In this document: piece after piece, positions 1 through 7,084 of the stretch | Numbering within the stretch: the stretch's first letter is position 1 | Layout: each line of letters begins with the position of its first letter | Assembly: GCA_946477505.1 (NCBI GenBank) | Contig: CAMKYP010000118.1 | Span: 1-9,465, forward strand | Direction: 5' to 3' | Length of the DNA: 9,465 nucleotides | Source: an uncultured Dechloromonas sp. | GTDB lineage: Bacteria; Pseudomonadota; Gammaproteobacteria; Burkholderiales; Rhodocyclaceae | The notes under the pieces: model-generated | Seen by the model: only the letters and a program-made list of their open reading frames with translations | The model's database searches: none | What the model was told of the DNA's origin: nothing | Program-made: the position numbers and the translations under genes

Positions 1-1303
1 GGTTCTGCGAGTTAGTGTCGATCTGGATGGCCCCCGGATGACGAACCGGCTTTGAGATATCCACTAGCCCCATGGGGTGCTGGTATTGTTGCCTTACAGT
101 CAGGGCAGGTTTGCCTACTGTGATGGCTGTATTACGCAGTCGTGATGCCGGTTTCAGGGCGTAATCGTAGTTTTCCGGGTGGACGAATTCATCTAGCCTG
201 ACTCGCTGATTGTTCTCGTAGATGCCAGGTAGTTGGCCGTCGGGTCTGGTTTTGGCGTTGGGGCGATCGGCGGGGTTCAGGGTGTCGGGGCCGTAGAGAA
301 GGTTGTTGATGGCATGGATGCTGGCCGGGCCGGGTTTGAGTAGCAGGAACCAGCCGTTGTTGGGACGGTTGTCGATGAGCGTATTGTTGATCAGGTAGAG
401 GGTGTTCTCATTCCATTTGTAGCCTTCGACACCGAACGAGATCATGTGCCCGTTGGTGGCGTAGGGACCTTGTTGGATGATGTTGCCTATAACGTACGCA
501 ATTCCCCCGCTGGGGAGATCGATTTCGTAGCTGGCACGACCGGTTTCGTCGGTGAGGCGATTGTAGACAATATGGCTTTCACGGGCGCGGGATTTGACGA
601 GCTGGCCTACATTTGCGTGGTGGGAATAGCTGCCGGTCATGCGAAAGCGCTTGATGCTGCCGACGTAAACATTGTGGGTTTGACCATCGCCATAGCCGTT
701 GCGGGCAAATTCGCTATTTTCGATATCGAGTTCCGACGTTTCGTCGTTGTGGGTGAGGATGCCGTTCTCGTTGTCGAAGAATCCACAGTTGCGGATGACA
801 AGATGGCCTTTTTCAAAGCGGATACCGGCGCCGTTCCTGTGTTCCACCTTGCTGTCGTGGAAGCTGATATTCTCGATCGTGATGCGGCCACCGCGCACAA
901 TCCAGATTCCTTTGCGCTCAACGTGGCGCCCATTGGCAAAGAGGCGGACAGGGCCGCCAATGCCGCGAATGGTGAGGTTATCCTGATTCCAGATGGCGAC
1001 GTCGCCCACGTAGTCGCCGCTGTCGATTTCGACGGAATCACCGTCGCGGGCTACGCGGGCTGCAGCGGCAATCGTGGCATAGGTTTGTCGGGGTCCAACG
1101 CGCAGGATTCGCGGGCCCAGGGTTTCGGCCGTGCTGCTGTTATCCGGCGGAGTGACGGTGAGACTTCCATCGGTGCCACGCCGGATTTCACCCAGATAGG
1201 TGGGCTCCGGCGGTAGACCATTGTGGGCGCTGGCCGGGTACGGTGGCAATGCAACGAAGCCAAGGAGCAGTAGGCGGGGAAGAAGTGTGTCGGCGAGCCG
1301 CAT
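1..1303 (-). CDS. Exported right-handed parallel beta-helix protein (3' end cut by window edge)
   Basis: I translated this frame by hand: it is open from an ATG at 1303 to the window edge, giving at least 434 residues without a stop. Residues 1-26 look like a signal peptide: MRLADT, a Leu-rich core, then a signal peptidase I site after Ala-Ser-Ala (24-26), so the product should be exported. Residues about 74-100 (TYATIAAAARVARDGDSVEI, then a G-x-Y) are the usual entry strand of pectate-lyase-like beta-helices. Short Asn/Gly/Ile-rich coils follow to about 310 (NLTIRGIGG near 109, NGAGIRF at 157, IRNCGFFDNENGI near 170, LINNTLIDN near 304). The PGAIQ at 423-427 resembles the usual end of such domains, so the stop is probably close outside the window. 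By fold it could be a polysaccharide lyase, epimerase or binding protein; no catalytic residues can be assigned. It is the last visible gene of the operon, 17 bases after the Stp2-like glycosyltransferase. The start has no clear Shine-Dalgarno and was chosen because of the signal peptide. Confidence 0.86.
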   Translation of the reverse strand, partial: MRLADTLLPRLLLLGFVALPPYPASAHNGLPPEPTYLGEIRRGTDGSLTVTPPDNSSTAETLGPRILRVGPRQTYATIAAAARVARDGDSVEIDSGDYVGDVAIWNQDNLTIRGIGGPVRLFANGRHVERKGIWIVRGGRITIENISFHDSKVEHRNGAGIRFEKGHLVIRNCGFFDNENGILTHNDETSELDIENSEFARNGYGDGQTHNVYVGSIKRFRMTGSYSHHANVGQLVKSRARESHIVYNRLTDETGRASYEIDLPSGGIAYVIGNIIQQGPYATNGHMISFGVEGYKWNENTLYLINNTLIDNRPNNGWFLLLKPGPASIHAINNLLYGPDTLNPADRPNAKTRPDGQLPGIYENNQRVRLDEFVHPENYDYALKPASRLRNTAITVGKPALTVRQQYQHPMGLVDISKPVRHPGAIQIDTNSQN

Positions 1304-1320
1304 GGAGGCCAATTTAGGCT

Positions 1321-2442
1321 TCAGGAAAACAGGCGAGCATAGTCGCGCATCATGCCGTTTATGGCAAATGAATCGAGCGCGGTTTGGCGCGCGGCGATGC
1401 TGAACTGTCGCGCAAGGTTGGGCTGGCTGTGAAGTTCCCAGAGTGCGCTGGCAAGCGCTTTGTCATCATCTGGAGGGATGAGGCGTCCGTTCTGGCCGTC
1501 CTGGATGAGCTTGGGCGTGCCCCCGACAGCGGTGGCGATACAGGGTAAGCCGCTGGCCATTGCTTCTTGCAAGGTGCAGGAAGTACCTTCTGCTTGCGAT
1601 GGCAGGACAAAACAATCGAGCTGTCGCAGGAGGTCGGGAATGTCGTCACGCGGGCCGGGGAGCCACGCAGCGTCAAGGGCATTGCCTTCGCGCAGGATGC
1701 GTTCGACTTCGCCTCGCAGGGGGCCTTCGCCGATGAGGACTAGGCGCAAGCGGTTGATGGCTTCAGGATGTTCGTGACGCAGCCGAACGAAGGCACGGGC
1801 GAGAGAGGGTTGATTCTTGACGGTCTGCATGCGCCCGACGGTACCGAGCAGCCAGTGTTTGCCGGGTTGAAAAGGGCACCCGGGAGCAGCAGGTGGGGGA
1901 CATTCAGCCGGTTGGAAGAGATCGGTATCGACGCCATTCGCAATCAACGAGCGGTGCTTGGCAGGGATGCCGATGGCGCGCTCCAGATAGTCGTTGAGGT
2001 CCTCGGAAACGGCGATGTAATGGCTGACGAAAGGCTTGTAGAGTTTTCGGACCTTGATGTAGCGCGGATTCGTTCCGTTCGGATCATGCGCATCCCAGCC
2101 ATGTTCGGCGTGGATGCGCGACGGAATACGGGCAAGCCAGCCGAGTGGAACGAGTTCAAGCGCAGCAAGGTTGCAGGTATGAAGGACGTCTGGTTTCAGT
2201 TGTCTGAGCAATCGGTAGATCTTCGGGTACAGCGGAATGGCGTGCCCTGGTTGTTTGTTCAGTGCTATGAATTGCACATCGGGATGTTCGATGCGTTCCT
2301 TGAAGTCGCTGATTGTTGTTAATGAGAGGACGATATGCTCGTAGCGGTCAGCCGGGAGACGGTTGATGACTTGAACAATGACGTTTTCCAGACCGCCAAT
2401 GGAGAAGCTGTAAACGACGTGGACAATTCGGCGGCGCTTCAT
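1321..2442 (-). CDS. GT4-type glycosyltransferase, exosortase A/PEP-CTERM system-associated (Stp2-like)
   Basis: Cytoplasmic or membrane-associated glycosyltransferase of 373 residues, predicted to add a sugar from a nucleotide-sugar donor to the lipid-linked exopolysaccharide repeat. The N-terminal Rossmann domain begins VHVVYSFSIGGLENVIV (residues 7-23), with the glycine-rich acceptor-side loop of GT-B enzymes. The C-terminal donor domain has GTVGRMQTVKN (200-210), LIGEGP (236-241) and the E-x7-E pair Glu285/Glu293 in EGTSCTLQE, followed by EAMASGLPCIATAVGG (293-308), all characteristic of family GT4. Length and context fit the subfamily known as 'sugar transferase, PEP-CTERM/EpsH1 system associated' (TIGR03088, from memory, not searched). 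The frame is open upstream to 2637, but that extension overlaps the amidotransferase C-terminus and is low-complexity. The ATG at 2442, two bases after the amidotransferase stop (TGA-TC-ATG), gives the proper N-terminus MKRRRIVHVV. Donor and linkage cannot be deduced. Confidence 0.93.
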   Translation of the reverse strand: MKRRRIVHVVYSFSIGGLENVIVQVINRLPADRYEHIVLSLTTISDFKERIEHPDVQFIALNKQPGHAIPLYPKIYRLLRQLKPDVLHTCNLAALELVPLGWLARIPSRIHAEHGWDAHDPNGTNPRYIKVRKLYKPFVSHYIAVSEDLNDYLERAIGIPAKHRSLIANGVDTDLFQPAECPPPAAPGCPFQPGKHWLLGTVGRMQTVKNQPSLARAFVRLRHEHPEAINRLRLVLIGEGPLRGEVERILREGNALDAAWLPGPRDDIPDLLRQLDCFVLPSQAEGTSCTLQEAMASGLPCIATAVGGTPKLIQDGQNGRLIPPDDDKALASALWELHSQPNLARQFSIAARQTALDSFAINGMMRDYARLFS

Positions 2443-2444
2443 GA

Positions 2445-4337
2445 TCAGGCGAAGGTATTGCTCAGAAAGGCATCGAACATGAGAAGCGACCACAGTGGGG
2501 CTGAGAAATCCCGTTGGCCACTCTGGTGCTTTTCCAGCATGAAGCGGAGGGTATTGGCGTTGAAGTAACCAGTTTCTGCGAGACGGGGGCCCAGAATGGC
2601 ATTGCGCGCCCGTTCTGCGAGTGGGCCGCGAAGCCATCGGGCAAGCGGAACCGAAAATCCCATTTTGGGACGATACAGCACATCATTCGGCAAATGAGGT
2701 TCCATGGCTTTCTTGAGCAGCCACTTTCCTTCTTGTCCCTTGATTTTCAGGCTCGATGGGAGCGTCGCCAGCCATTCGACCAGTACATGGTCCATCAAGG
2801 GTTCGCGTACTTCGAGGGAGTGCGCCATGCTGGCGCGGTCTACCTTGGTGTTGATATCACCAACAAGCCAGGTTTTGTAATCCAGGTACTGGATGATGGC
2901 AAGCGGATCGTCCGTCTGAGCCTGATTCGCTTGTTGGCGGAACAAATCCAGGGTGTTGTAGCCGGCCAGTTGCTGCTTGAATGCGTTTGTATAGAGTTGA
3001 TCACGCTGTTCGCTGCGCTGTAGCGACACTGTACGCAAGTAAGCTTCCACTGGATCGCAGGCGAGGGACTGGAAGGTGGTTTTGGCTCGCAACGGCCGTG
3101 GAGCCCAATCGGCTTTAGGGTAGAGTCTTCCGAGGGTGCCAAATAACGGTCGGCGCAGGGCAAGCGGCAAAGCACTGCGGGCGCGTTCTTCCATCATGTG
3201 TAGACGGTATCGGCGGTAGCCTCCAAAGCTTTCATCCCCGCCATCCCCGGATAGGGCAACTGTGACATGTTGCCGGGCCAACTGGCAGACTCGGTAGGTC
3301 GGAATTGCCGAGCTGTCCGCGTAGGGTTCGTCGTAAAGCCAGGCTAGATGATCAATGAGGTCGAAATCGTCGCTGTCGACAATATCGAGATGATGTGCCG
3401 TACGGTAGCGTTCCGCCACCATGGCAGCAAAACTGGATTCATTAAATTTGGGATCCTTGAATCCGATGGCGCAGGTGCGAACCGGGTGGGGCGAAATTTC
3501 AGCCATCATCGCGACCACAGTACTGGAGTCCACCCCTCCGGAAAGGAAGGCGCCCAGCGGCACGTCGGCAATCATCCTGAGTTGGATGGATTCCTTGAGA
3601 TGATGTTCCAACTGGACCAGCGCATCCGTTTCAGGAATAGGATTGTCGAGGCTGAACCGGACATCCCAGTAAGGAATAGGGGCCGGAATGGATTTTCCGC
3701 GCCGCACGGTCAGGGTGTGAGCGGGTGGTAGTTTTTTAGCTGTCGAGTAGATACAGCGTGGGTCGGCGACGTACCCGAGTGTGAAGTATTCTTCTACCGC
3801 GAGCGGGTCGATTTGACGGCGAAATGCAGGATGGGCAGTGACGACTTTCAGTTCCGAACCGAAGATGAAGGTCCCATCATCGAGGAGGGCGTAGTGTAGC
3901 GGTTTGACCCCCATGCGGTCACGGGCAAGAAACAGCGTTTCCTTATTCCTGTCCCAAAGTGCAAAGGCAAACATGCCGCGAAAGCGGTCAACGCAGGCAG
4001 GGCCCCAGCTTTCCCATGCGTGTACGATGACTTCCGTATCGCTTCGGGTGTGAAAACGATGGCCAAGTGCTTCAAGCTCTGGGACAAGCTGCTGGAAGTT
4101 GTAAATTTCGCCATTGAAGACGACGCAAACGCTGCCGTCTTCGTTGAATAAAGGTTGCTGTCCTGTTGCCAGGTCTATGATCGATAAGCGGCGGTGACCA
4201 AGCGCCAGGCCGGGTTCCAGATGAATACCCGCTTCGTCGGGGCCGCGATGCAATTGGATGTCGTTGATGCGGGAAATCAAGTCGCGTGAGTAGTCTTGCT
4301 TGCCGCGTGTGTCGAAGAGGCCGGAAATGCCGCACAT
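2445..4337 (-). CDS. Asparagine-synthase-like glutamine amidotransferase, exosortase A system-associated
   Basis: Two-domain amidotransferase of 630 residues. Residues 1 to about 200 are a class II glutamine amidotransferase domain: Cys2 is the exposed nucleophile after Met removal (MCGISGLFDT), with GHRRLSIIDL (47-56), NGEIYNF (75-81) and SDTEV (99-103). The synthetase domain carries the ATP pyrophosphatase signature SGGVDSS (266-272), SGDGGDE (363-369) and a C-terminal KMGFSVPLARWLRG segment. All motifs look intact, so glutamine-dependent, ATP-driven amide formation is expected. Its position two bases after exosortase A and two before a glycosyltransferase, and its length, match the 'amidotransferase 1, exosortase A system-associated' family (TIGR03108, from memory) rather than housekeeping AsnB. 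My inference is that it amidates a carboxyl group of the polysaccharide, for example a uronic acid, but true asparagine synthesis cannot be excluded. The ATG is preceded by an AGGA about 11 bases upstream, inside the end of xrtA. Confidence 0.95.
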   Translation of the reverse strand: MCGISGLFDTRGKQDYSRDLISRINDIQLHRGPDEAGIHLEPGLALGHRRLSIIDLATGQQPLFNEDGSVCVVFNGEIYNFQQLVPELEALGHRFHTRSDTEVIVHAWESWGPACVDRFRGMFAFALWDRNKETLFLARDRMGVKPLHYALLDDGTFIFGSELKVVTAHPAFRRQIDPLAVEEYFTLGYVADPRCIYSTAKKLPPAHTLTVRRGKSIPAPIPYWDVRFSLDNPIPETDALVQLEHHLKESIQLRMIADVPLGAFLSGGVDSSTVVAMMAEISPHPVRTCAIGFKDPKFNESSFAAMVAERYRTAHHLDIVDSDDFDLIDHLAWLYDEPYADSSAIPTYRVCQLARQHVTVALSGDGGDESFGGYRRYRLHMMEERARSALPLALRRPLFGTLGRLYPKADWAPRPLRAKTTFQSLACDPVEAYLRTVSLQRSEQRDQLYTNAFKQQLAGYNTLDLFRQQANQAQTDDPLAIIQYLDYKTWLVGDINTKVDRASMAHSLEVREPLMDHVLVEWLATLPSSLKIKGQEGKWLLKKAMEPHLPNDVLYRPKMGFSVPLARWLRGPLAERARNAILGPRLAETGYFNANTLRFMLEKHQSGQRDFSAPLWSLLMFDAFLSNTFA

Positions 4338-4339
4338 GT

Positions 4340-5878
4340 TTATTGTTGTCCTGAGGCGTTTGCCATTTTTTTGATATTTTCCGCGTTGGCTGCAACAAAG
4401 CGGGTGAGACGTTCCAAGGCGATTGGATCCATTGGGGTATAAAGGGCCACTACAGCACCGTGATCGCCTTGACCAAGAAGCTGGTTGCGTGCGGTCAAGA
4501 GTTTACCTTTGACTGGGCTTGCTGTTGCTTCGTTACCGATCAGATACCAATAGATAGCCATCAGCTGGAGTGGGTTTCCACTGGTTTGTTGGGTGAGGTT
4601 CGCAATTTGAACCGGAACGGTTGTGTTACCCACAGCTATTTCACCAGACGATTGCGAGGTGATTCGCCAATCAGAATTCTGGTAGGTTGCTAGCATGTTG
4701 GTAGAGGAGATCAGTTTTCGCTGCGGACTTTGATTTTTATATTGTGCAATGTACAGGCCGAGCGGTACGCCCTCAAAATCAACTTGTACATTTCCTTCTG
4801 CTGTCGGGTTCTGCCAGTCAGGTTTGAATTCGAAGGCCTTGGCCTTTAGAGCGGGAAACTCTGAAATGGAAAATTGGAGGGTGCGGGTGGGGAGAGTATC
4901 GGCGTTAACTGTGAATTGACGGTAGATCAGTGGCCCGGTAACGACGAAGGCTGCCAACAGTGTTGCTGTCTTGGCAAGTACCAAAGATTGCTGGGGGCGG
5001 GGAGTGCTGTCGTTAGATATGTCAGTCTCAGTTGTGATGGGGCGCGCCTCTGCCCATCGCATGGAAACGGCAAAAAGAGCACCGATCACCAGTCCAAAAA
5101 ATACCCAGCCGTAGATCAAATGGTCTACCCCTGCGGCCAATTTGTTACCGGAAAGATGACCAAGCATGACGATCAGGTATGCTCTGAGCCAATTTGCAAC
5201 GATTGGAACGAGGAGCGCGGCCAGCATGAACAAAAGGCGGCGCTTGGTGCTCGTAAAGTTAAGATAAGCGAAGAGGGTTCCAACCATAAGTGAGGCGATG
5301 ATGTAGCGAATGCCGCTACATGCTTCAACGACCGACCAGTTGCCAGAAGGAATGACAAACTGCAAACCTTCTCGGTAGACAGGAATACCCGAGACTCGAA
5401 GGGCCAGAACGGTGAAGTCGGCAGTCCAATTCATGAGCTTGGGCATCATGAACTCGCCAAATGGTATGGCGAATAGCAAAAAAAACAGCGGGAAAGCGAG
5501 CTTTTTGGCAAGCGGGAGACCAATCAGTGAGACGATGGTGACGATAACCATCAGCCCGACCGCTGGTTGGGTTACGGCGTTTACCGCTGCCAACTCCCCC
5601 AGTAGCCACAGAAAAACAAGCGGAATTGCGAGAAACGTCAGGAGATAACTGGGTTCGGGGGAGTGTTTGGAAAGTTCCTTGCGCTCACTCCAGACCAGCC
5701 AAAGGGCGATGGGAAGTACCGCATAGCCATGTGCATAGGTATCGGAGGTATCCCAGAGGTTGACGATGCTACTGAAGGTATCCAGATACCAGTATCCGAG
5801 CCACAAAAACAGCAAAAGGGAAGTGGCAATGACAGCCGTCCAACTGAGGGAGCGAGGTCTGGCGGGAAAATTCAACAA
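4340..5878 (-). CDS. xrtA: Exosortase A with fused C-terminal EpsI domain
   Basis: Inner-membrane cysteine protease/transpeptidase-like enzyme expected to recognise and cleave the C-terminal PEP-CTERM sorting signal of exported proteins. With the TTG at 5878 as start it has 512 residues. Residues 1 to about 275 are a multispanning membrane domain with roughly eight hydrophobic segments. The predicted exosortase catalytic residues are all present: Cys187 in VVEACSGIR, Arg232 in NWLRAY and His253 in GVDHLIYGW. One more hydrophobic segment (about 299-318) leads into a periplasmic EpsI-like domain (about 330-490), with DWQNP at 354-358, the central IYWYLIGNE (442-450) and a final VALYTPMDP. This matches the XrtA architecture (TIGR03109 plus TIGR02914, from memory). 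No ATG lies near the N-terminus. The frame stays open to a TTG at 5911 without ribosome binding site, while GAGG at 5887-5884 sits 5 bases before the TTG at 5878 and 8 before the TTG at 5875, so one of these is preferred. It is translationally linked to the Stp1-like gene. Confidence 0.94.
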   Translation of the reverse strand: MLNFPARPRSLSWTAVIATSLLLFLWLGYWYLDTFSSIVNLWDTSDTYAHGYAVLPIALWLVWSERKELSKHSPEPSYLLTFLAIPLVFLWLLGELAAVNAVTQPAVGLMVIVTIVSLIGLPLAKKLAFPLFFLLFAIPFGEFMMPKLMNWTADFTVLALRVSGIPVYREGLQFVIPSGNWSVVEACSGIRYIIASLMVGTLFAYLNFTSTKRRLLFMLAALLVPIVANWLRAYLIVMLGHLSGNKLAAGVDHLIYGWVFFGLVIGALFAVSMRWAEARPITTETDISNDSTPRPQQSLVLAKTATLLAAFVVTGPLIYRQFTVNADTLPTRTLQFSISEFPALKAKAFEFKPDWQNPTAEGNVQVDFEGVPLGLYIAQYKNQSPQRKLISSTNMLATYQNSDWRITSQSSGEIAVGNTTVPVQIANLTQQTSGNPLQLMAIYWYLIGNEATASPVKGKLLTARNQLLGQGDHGAVVALYTPMDPIALERLTRFVAANAENIKKMANASGQQ

Positions 5879-5883
5879 GGGAT

Positions 5884-5887
5884 CCTC
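5884..5887 (-). promoter_or_regulatory. Probable Shine-Dalgarno (GAGG) for xrtA, overlapping the stop codon of the upstream gene
   Basis: On the minus strand the sequence reads TTGAGGATCCCTTGTTGAAT (5890-5871). The TGA of the upstream glycosyltransferase (5888-5886) shares bases with the GAGG. The GAGG is 5 bases from a TTG at 5878 and 8 from a second TTG at 5875. This favours an internal TTG start over the more upstream TTG at 5911. The site is short and could be coincidental. Confidence 0.45.
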
Positions 5888-7082
5888 AAGAGGAGGGCAA
5901 GTAAGGCCCAATTATGCCGATTTGATTATCCCAGTTGTAATCGCTGTAGATGCGCAATCTGGCGTTTTCTCCAGCAAGCTGAGCGATCTCAGGCGATTGA
6001 ATGAAGTCGTCAATGATTTTTGCATAGTCGTGCGGAGTTGACGCGCGCGGTAGTTCAGAATCGGGAAAGTCGCTGAATACTTCATCGCATTGTTTGTCCA
6101 AGACGACCGGTTTGCCCATGGCCAAGGCCTCAAGGACTTTGTTTTGCAAGCCGCGGGAGGTTTTGATCGGGGCAACGATTATCCTTGCATGTTTCAAATA
6201 GGGGCGGACATCGTCAACGGTACCCGTGACCGAGACATGCTGACTACCAAGGGCTTGGAGTTCTGAAGAAGGGGAGCGCCCGACAACATAAAAGCGGATA
6301 CCCGGATGGCGACTGACCAACAAGGGCACAACTTGGTATATAAACCACTGAGCTGCCTGATCGTTGATCCAATAACTCATGGTGCCGGTGAATACGATCG
6401 GGATTTCATCTTCGGCATAAGGCGATGGGAGTTCGTGCCTGGCGTCGAAGTAGGCAGTGTCAACGCCATTCCGAATCACACCAACGTGGAAAGCGTTCTC
6501 TGGCGATAATCTGCAAAAAGCGCGTTTTTCTTCTTCGCTGACGAAAAAGGTACGAGTTGATTTCGCAGCGATTCGGCGTTCGTAATTGAGAAGAACTTCA
6601 CTTTCTCGAGAAAATAGCCATTTCATTACCCCGCGCTGGGTTTTTGAATAGGCTTTCCATTTGAGTGAATCAACATCAACGAGGTCCAGAAAGATTGGCA
6701 AGCGTGTCTTTGTTTCGACGTATTGAGCCATCCCTGAACAAAAAACGATTGCGGCTTCAATGTTGTGATTCTGGATCGTTTCGGATACCCAGCGTTGCAT
6801 TTTGGCATCACGAAAGTAACGGACTGTTAGAGGGTCACCAGACAGCAAGCCATTGAGTGCTCGCAGGCGGGCTGCTACTGGAAACAGTTGAATTGCCTTG
6901 ATATCTGTACAGAATTCCTGCAGGGCCGGGAGATAGCTTAGATCGGCAGCATCGTCGACGAATGTTCCCAAAAATACCTTGTGATCTCTGGATAGGTATT
7001 TTAGAAGGTGAAAAGAGCGAAGCTTGTCACCTTTGTTGGGCGGATAAGGAATACGGTGAACAAGGTACAGCAGATTTGCCAT
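5886..7082 (-). CDS. Glycosyltransferase, exosortase A/PEP-CTERM system-associated (Stp1-like)
   Basis: GT-B fold glycosyltransferase of 398 residues, predicted to act at the cytoplasmic face of the inner membrane in repeat-unit assembly. The N-terminus MANLLYLVHRIPYPPNKGDK (1-20), followed by an RSFHLLKYL helix, is a distinctive start of the 'sugar transferase, PEP-CTERM/EpsH1 system associated' Stp1 group (TIGR03087, from memory). The C-terminal donor half has IRNGVDTAYF (203-212), VFTGTMSYWIND (230-241), FYVVGRSP (264-271) and GLQNKVLEALAMGKPVV (311-327), where Glu318 is the likely nucleotide-sugar contact of GT4-like enzymes. The ATG at 7082 is two bases after the TGA of the FemAB gene (TGA-AC-ATG) without a convincing ribosome binding site, so coupling to that gene is likely. 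Its end overlaps the xrtA translation-start region. The donor sugar is unknown. Confidence 0.93.
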   Translation of the reverse strand: MANLLYLVHRIPYPPNKGDKLRSFHLLKYLSRDHKVFLGTFVDDAADLSYLPALQEFCTDIKAIQLFPVAARLRALNGLLSGDPLTVRYFRDAKMQRWVSETIQNHNIEAAIVFCSGMAQYVETKTRLPIFLDLVDVDSLKWKAYSKTQRGVMKWLFSRESEVLLNYERRIAAKSTRTFFVSEEEKRAFCRLSPENAFHVGVIRNGVDTAYFDARHELPSPYAEDEIPIVFTGTMSYWINDQAAQWFIYQVVPLLVSRHPGIRFYVVGRSPSSELQALGSQHVSVTGTVDDVRPYLKHARIIVAPIKTSRGLQNKVLEALAMGKPVVLDKQCDEVFSDFPDSELPRASTPHDYAKIIDDFIQSPEIAQLAGENARLRIYSDYNWDNQIGIIGPYLPSS

Positions 7083-7084
7083 GT

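Noticed and set aside
637..1041. 134-residue minus-strand ORF inside the beta-helix region
   Set aside because: It is a shifted frame of the real gene, Ser/Thr/Ala-rich with no family resemblance; the overlapping frame continues on both sides and shows coherent beta-helix coils.
446..1216. 256-residue plus-strand ORF in the first kilobase
   Set aside because: It is antisense to the beta-helix gene in a G+C-rich stretch. Its Val/Ala/Asp-rich, repetitive composition is the mirror of Asn/Ile/Gly codons on the other strand, and the minus-strand frame has a signal peptide and recognisable fold pattern.
1768..2322. 184-residue plus-strand ORF opposite the Stp2-like glycosyltransferase
   Set aside because: It is fully covered by a well-supported GT4 enzyme on the other strand and has no recognisable domain or ribosome binding site evidence.
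2443..2637. 65-residue N-terminal extension of the Stp2-like gene up to 2637
   Set aside because: It would overlap the conserved C-terminus of the amidotransferase, its residues (Arg/Pro/Ser-rich) are not glycosyltransferase-like, and the family N-terminus begins at the ATG at 2442.
5879..5911. Start of xrtA at the TTG at 5911
   Set aside because: No ribosome binding site precedes it and it would overlap the upstream gene by 26 bases; the TTG at 5878 or 5875 with GAGG at proper spacing is better, though this is not proven.
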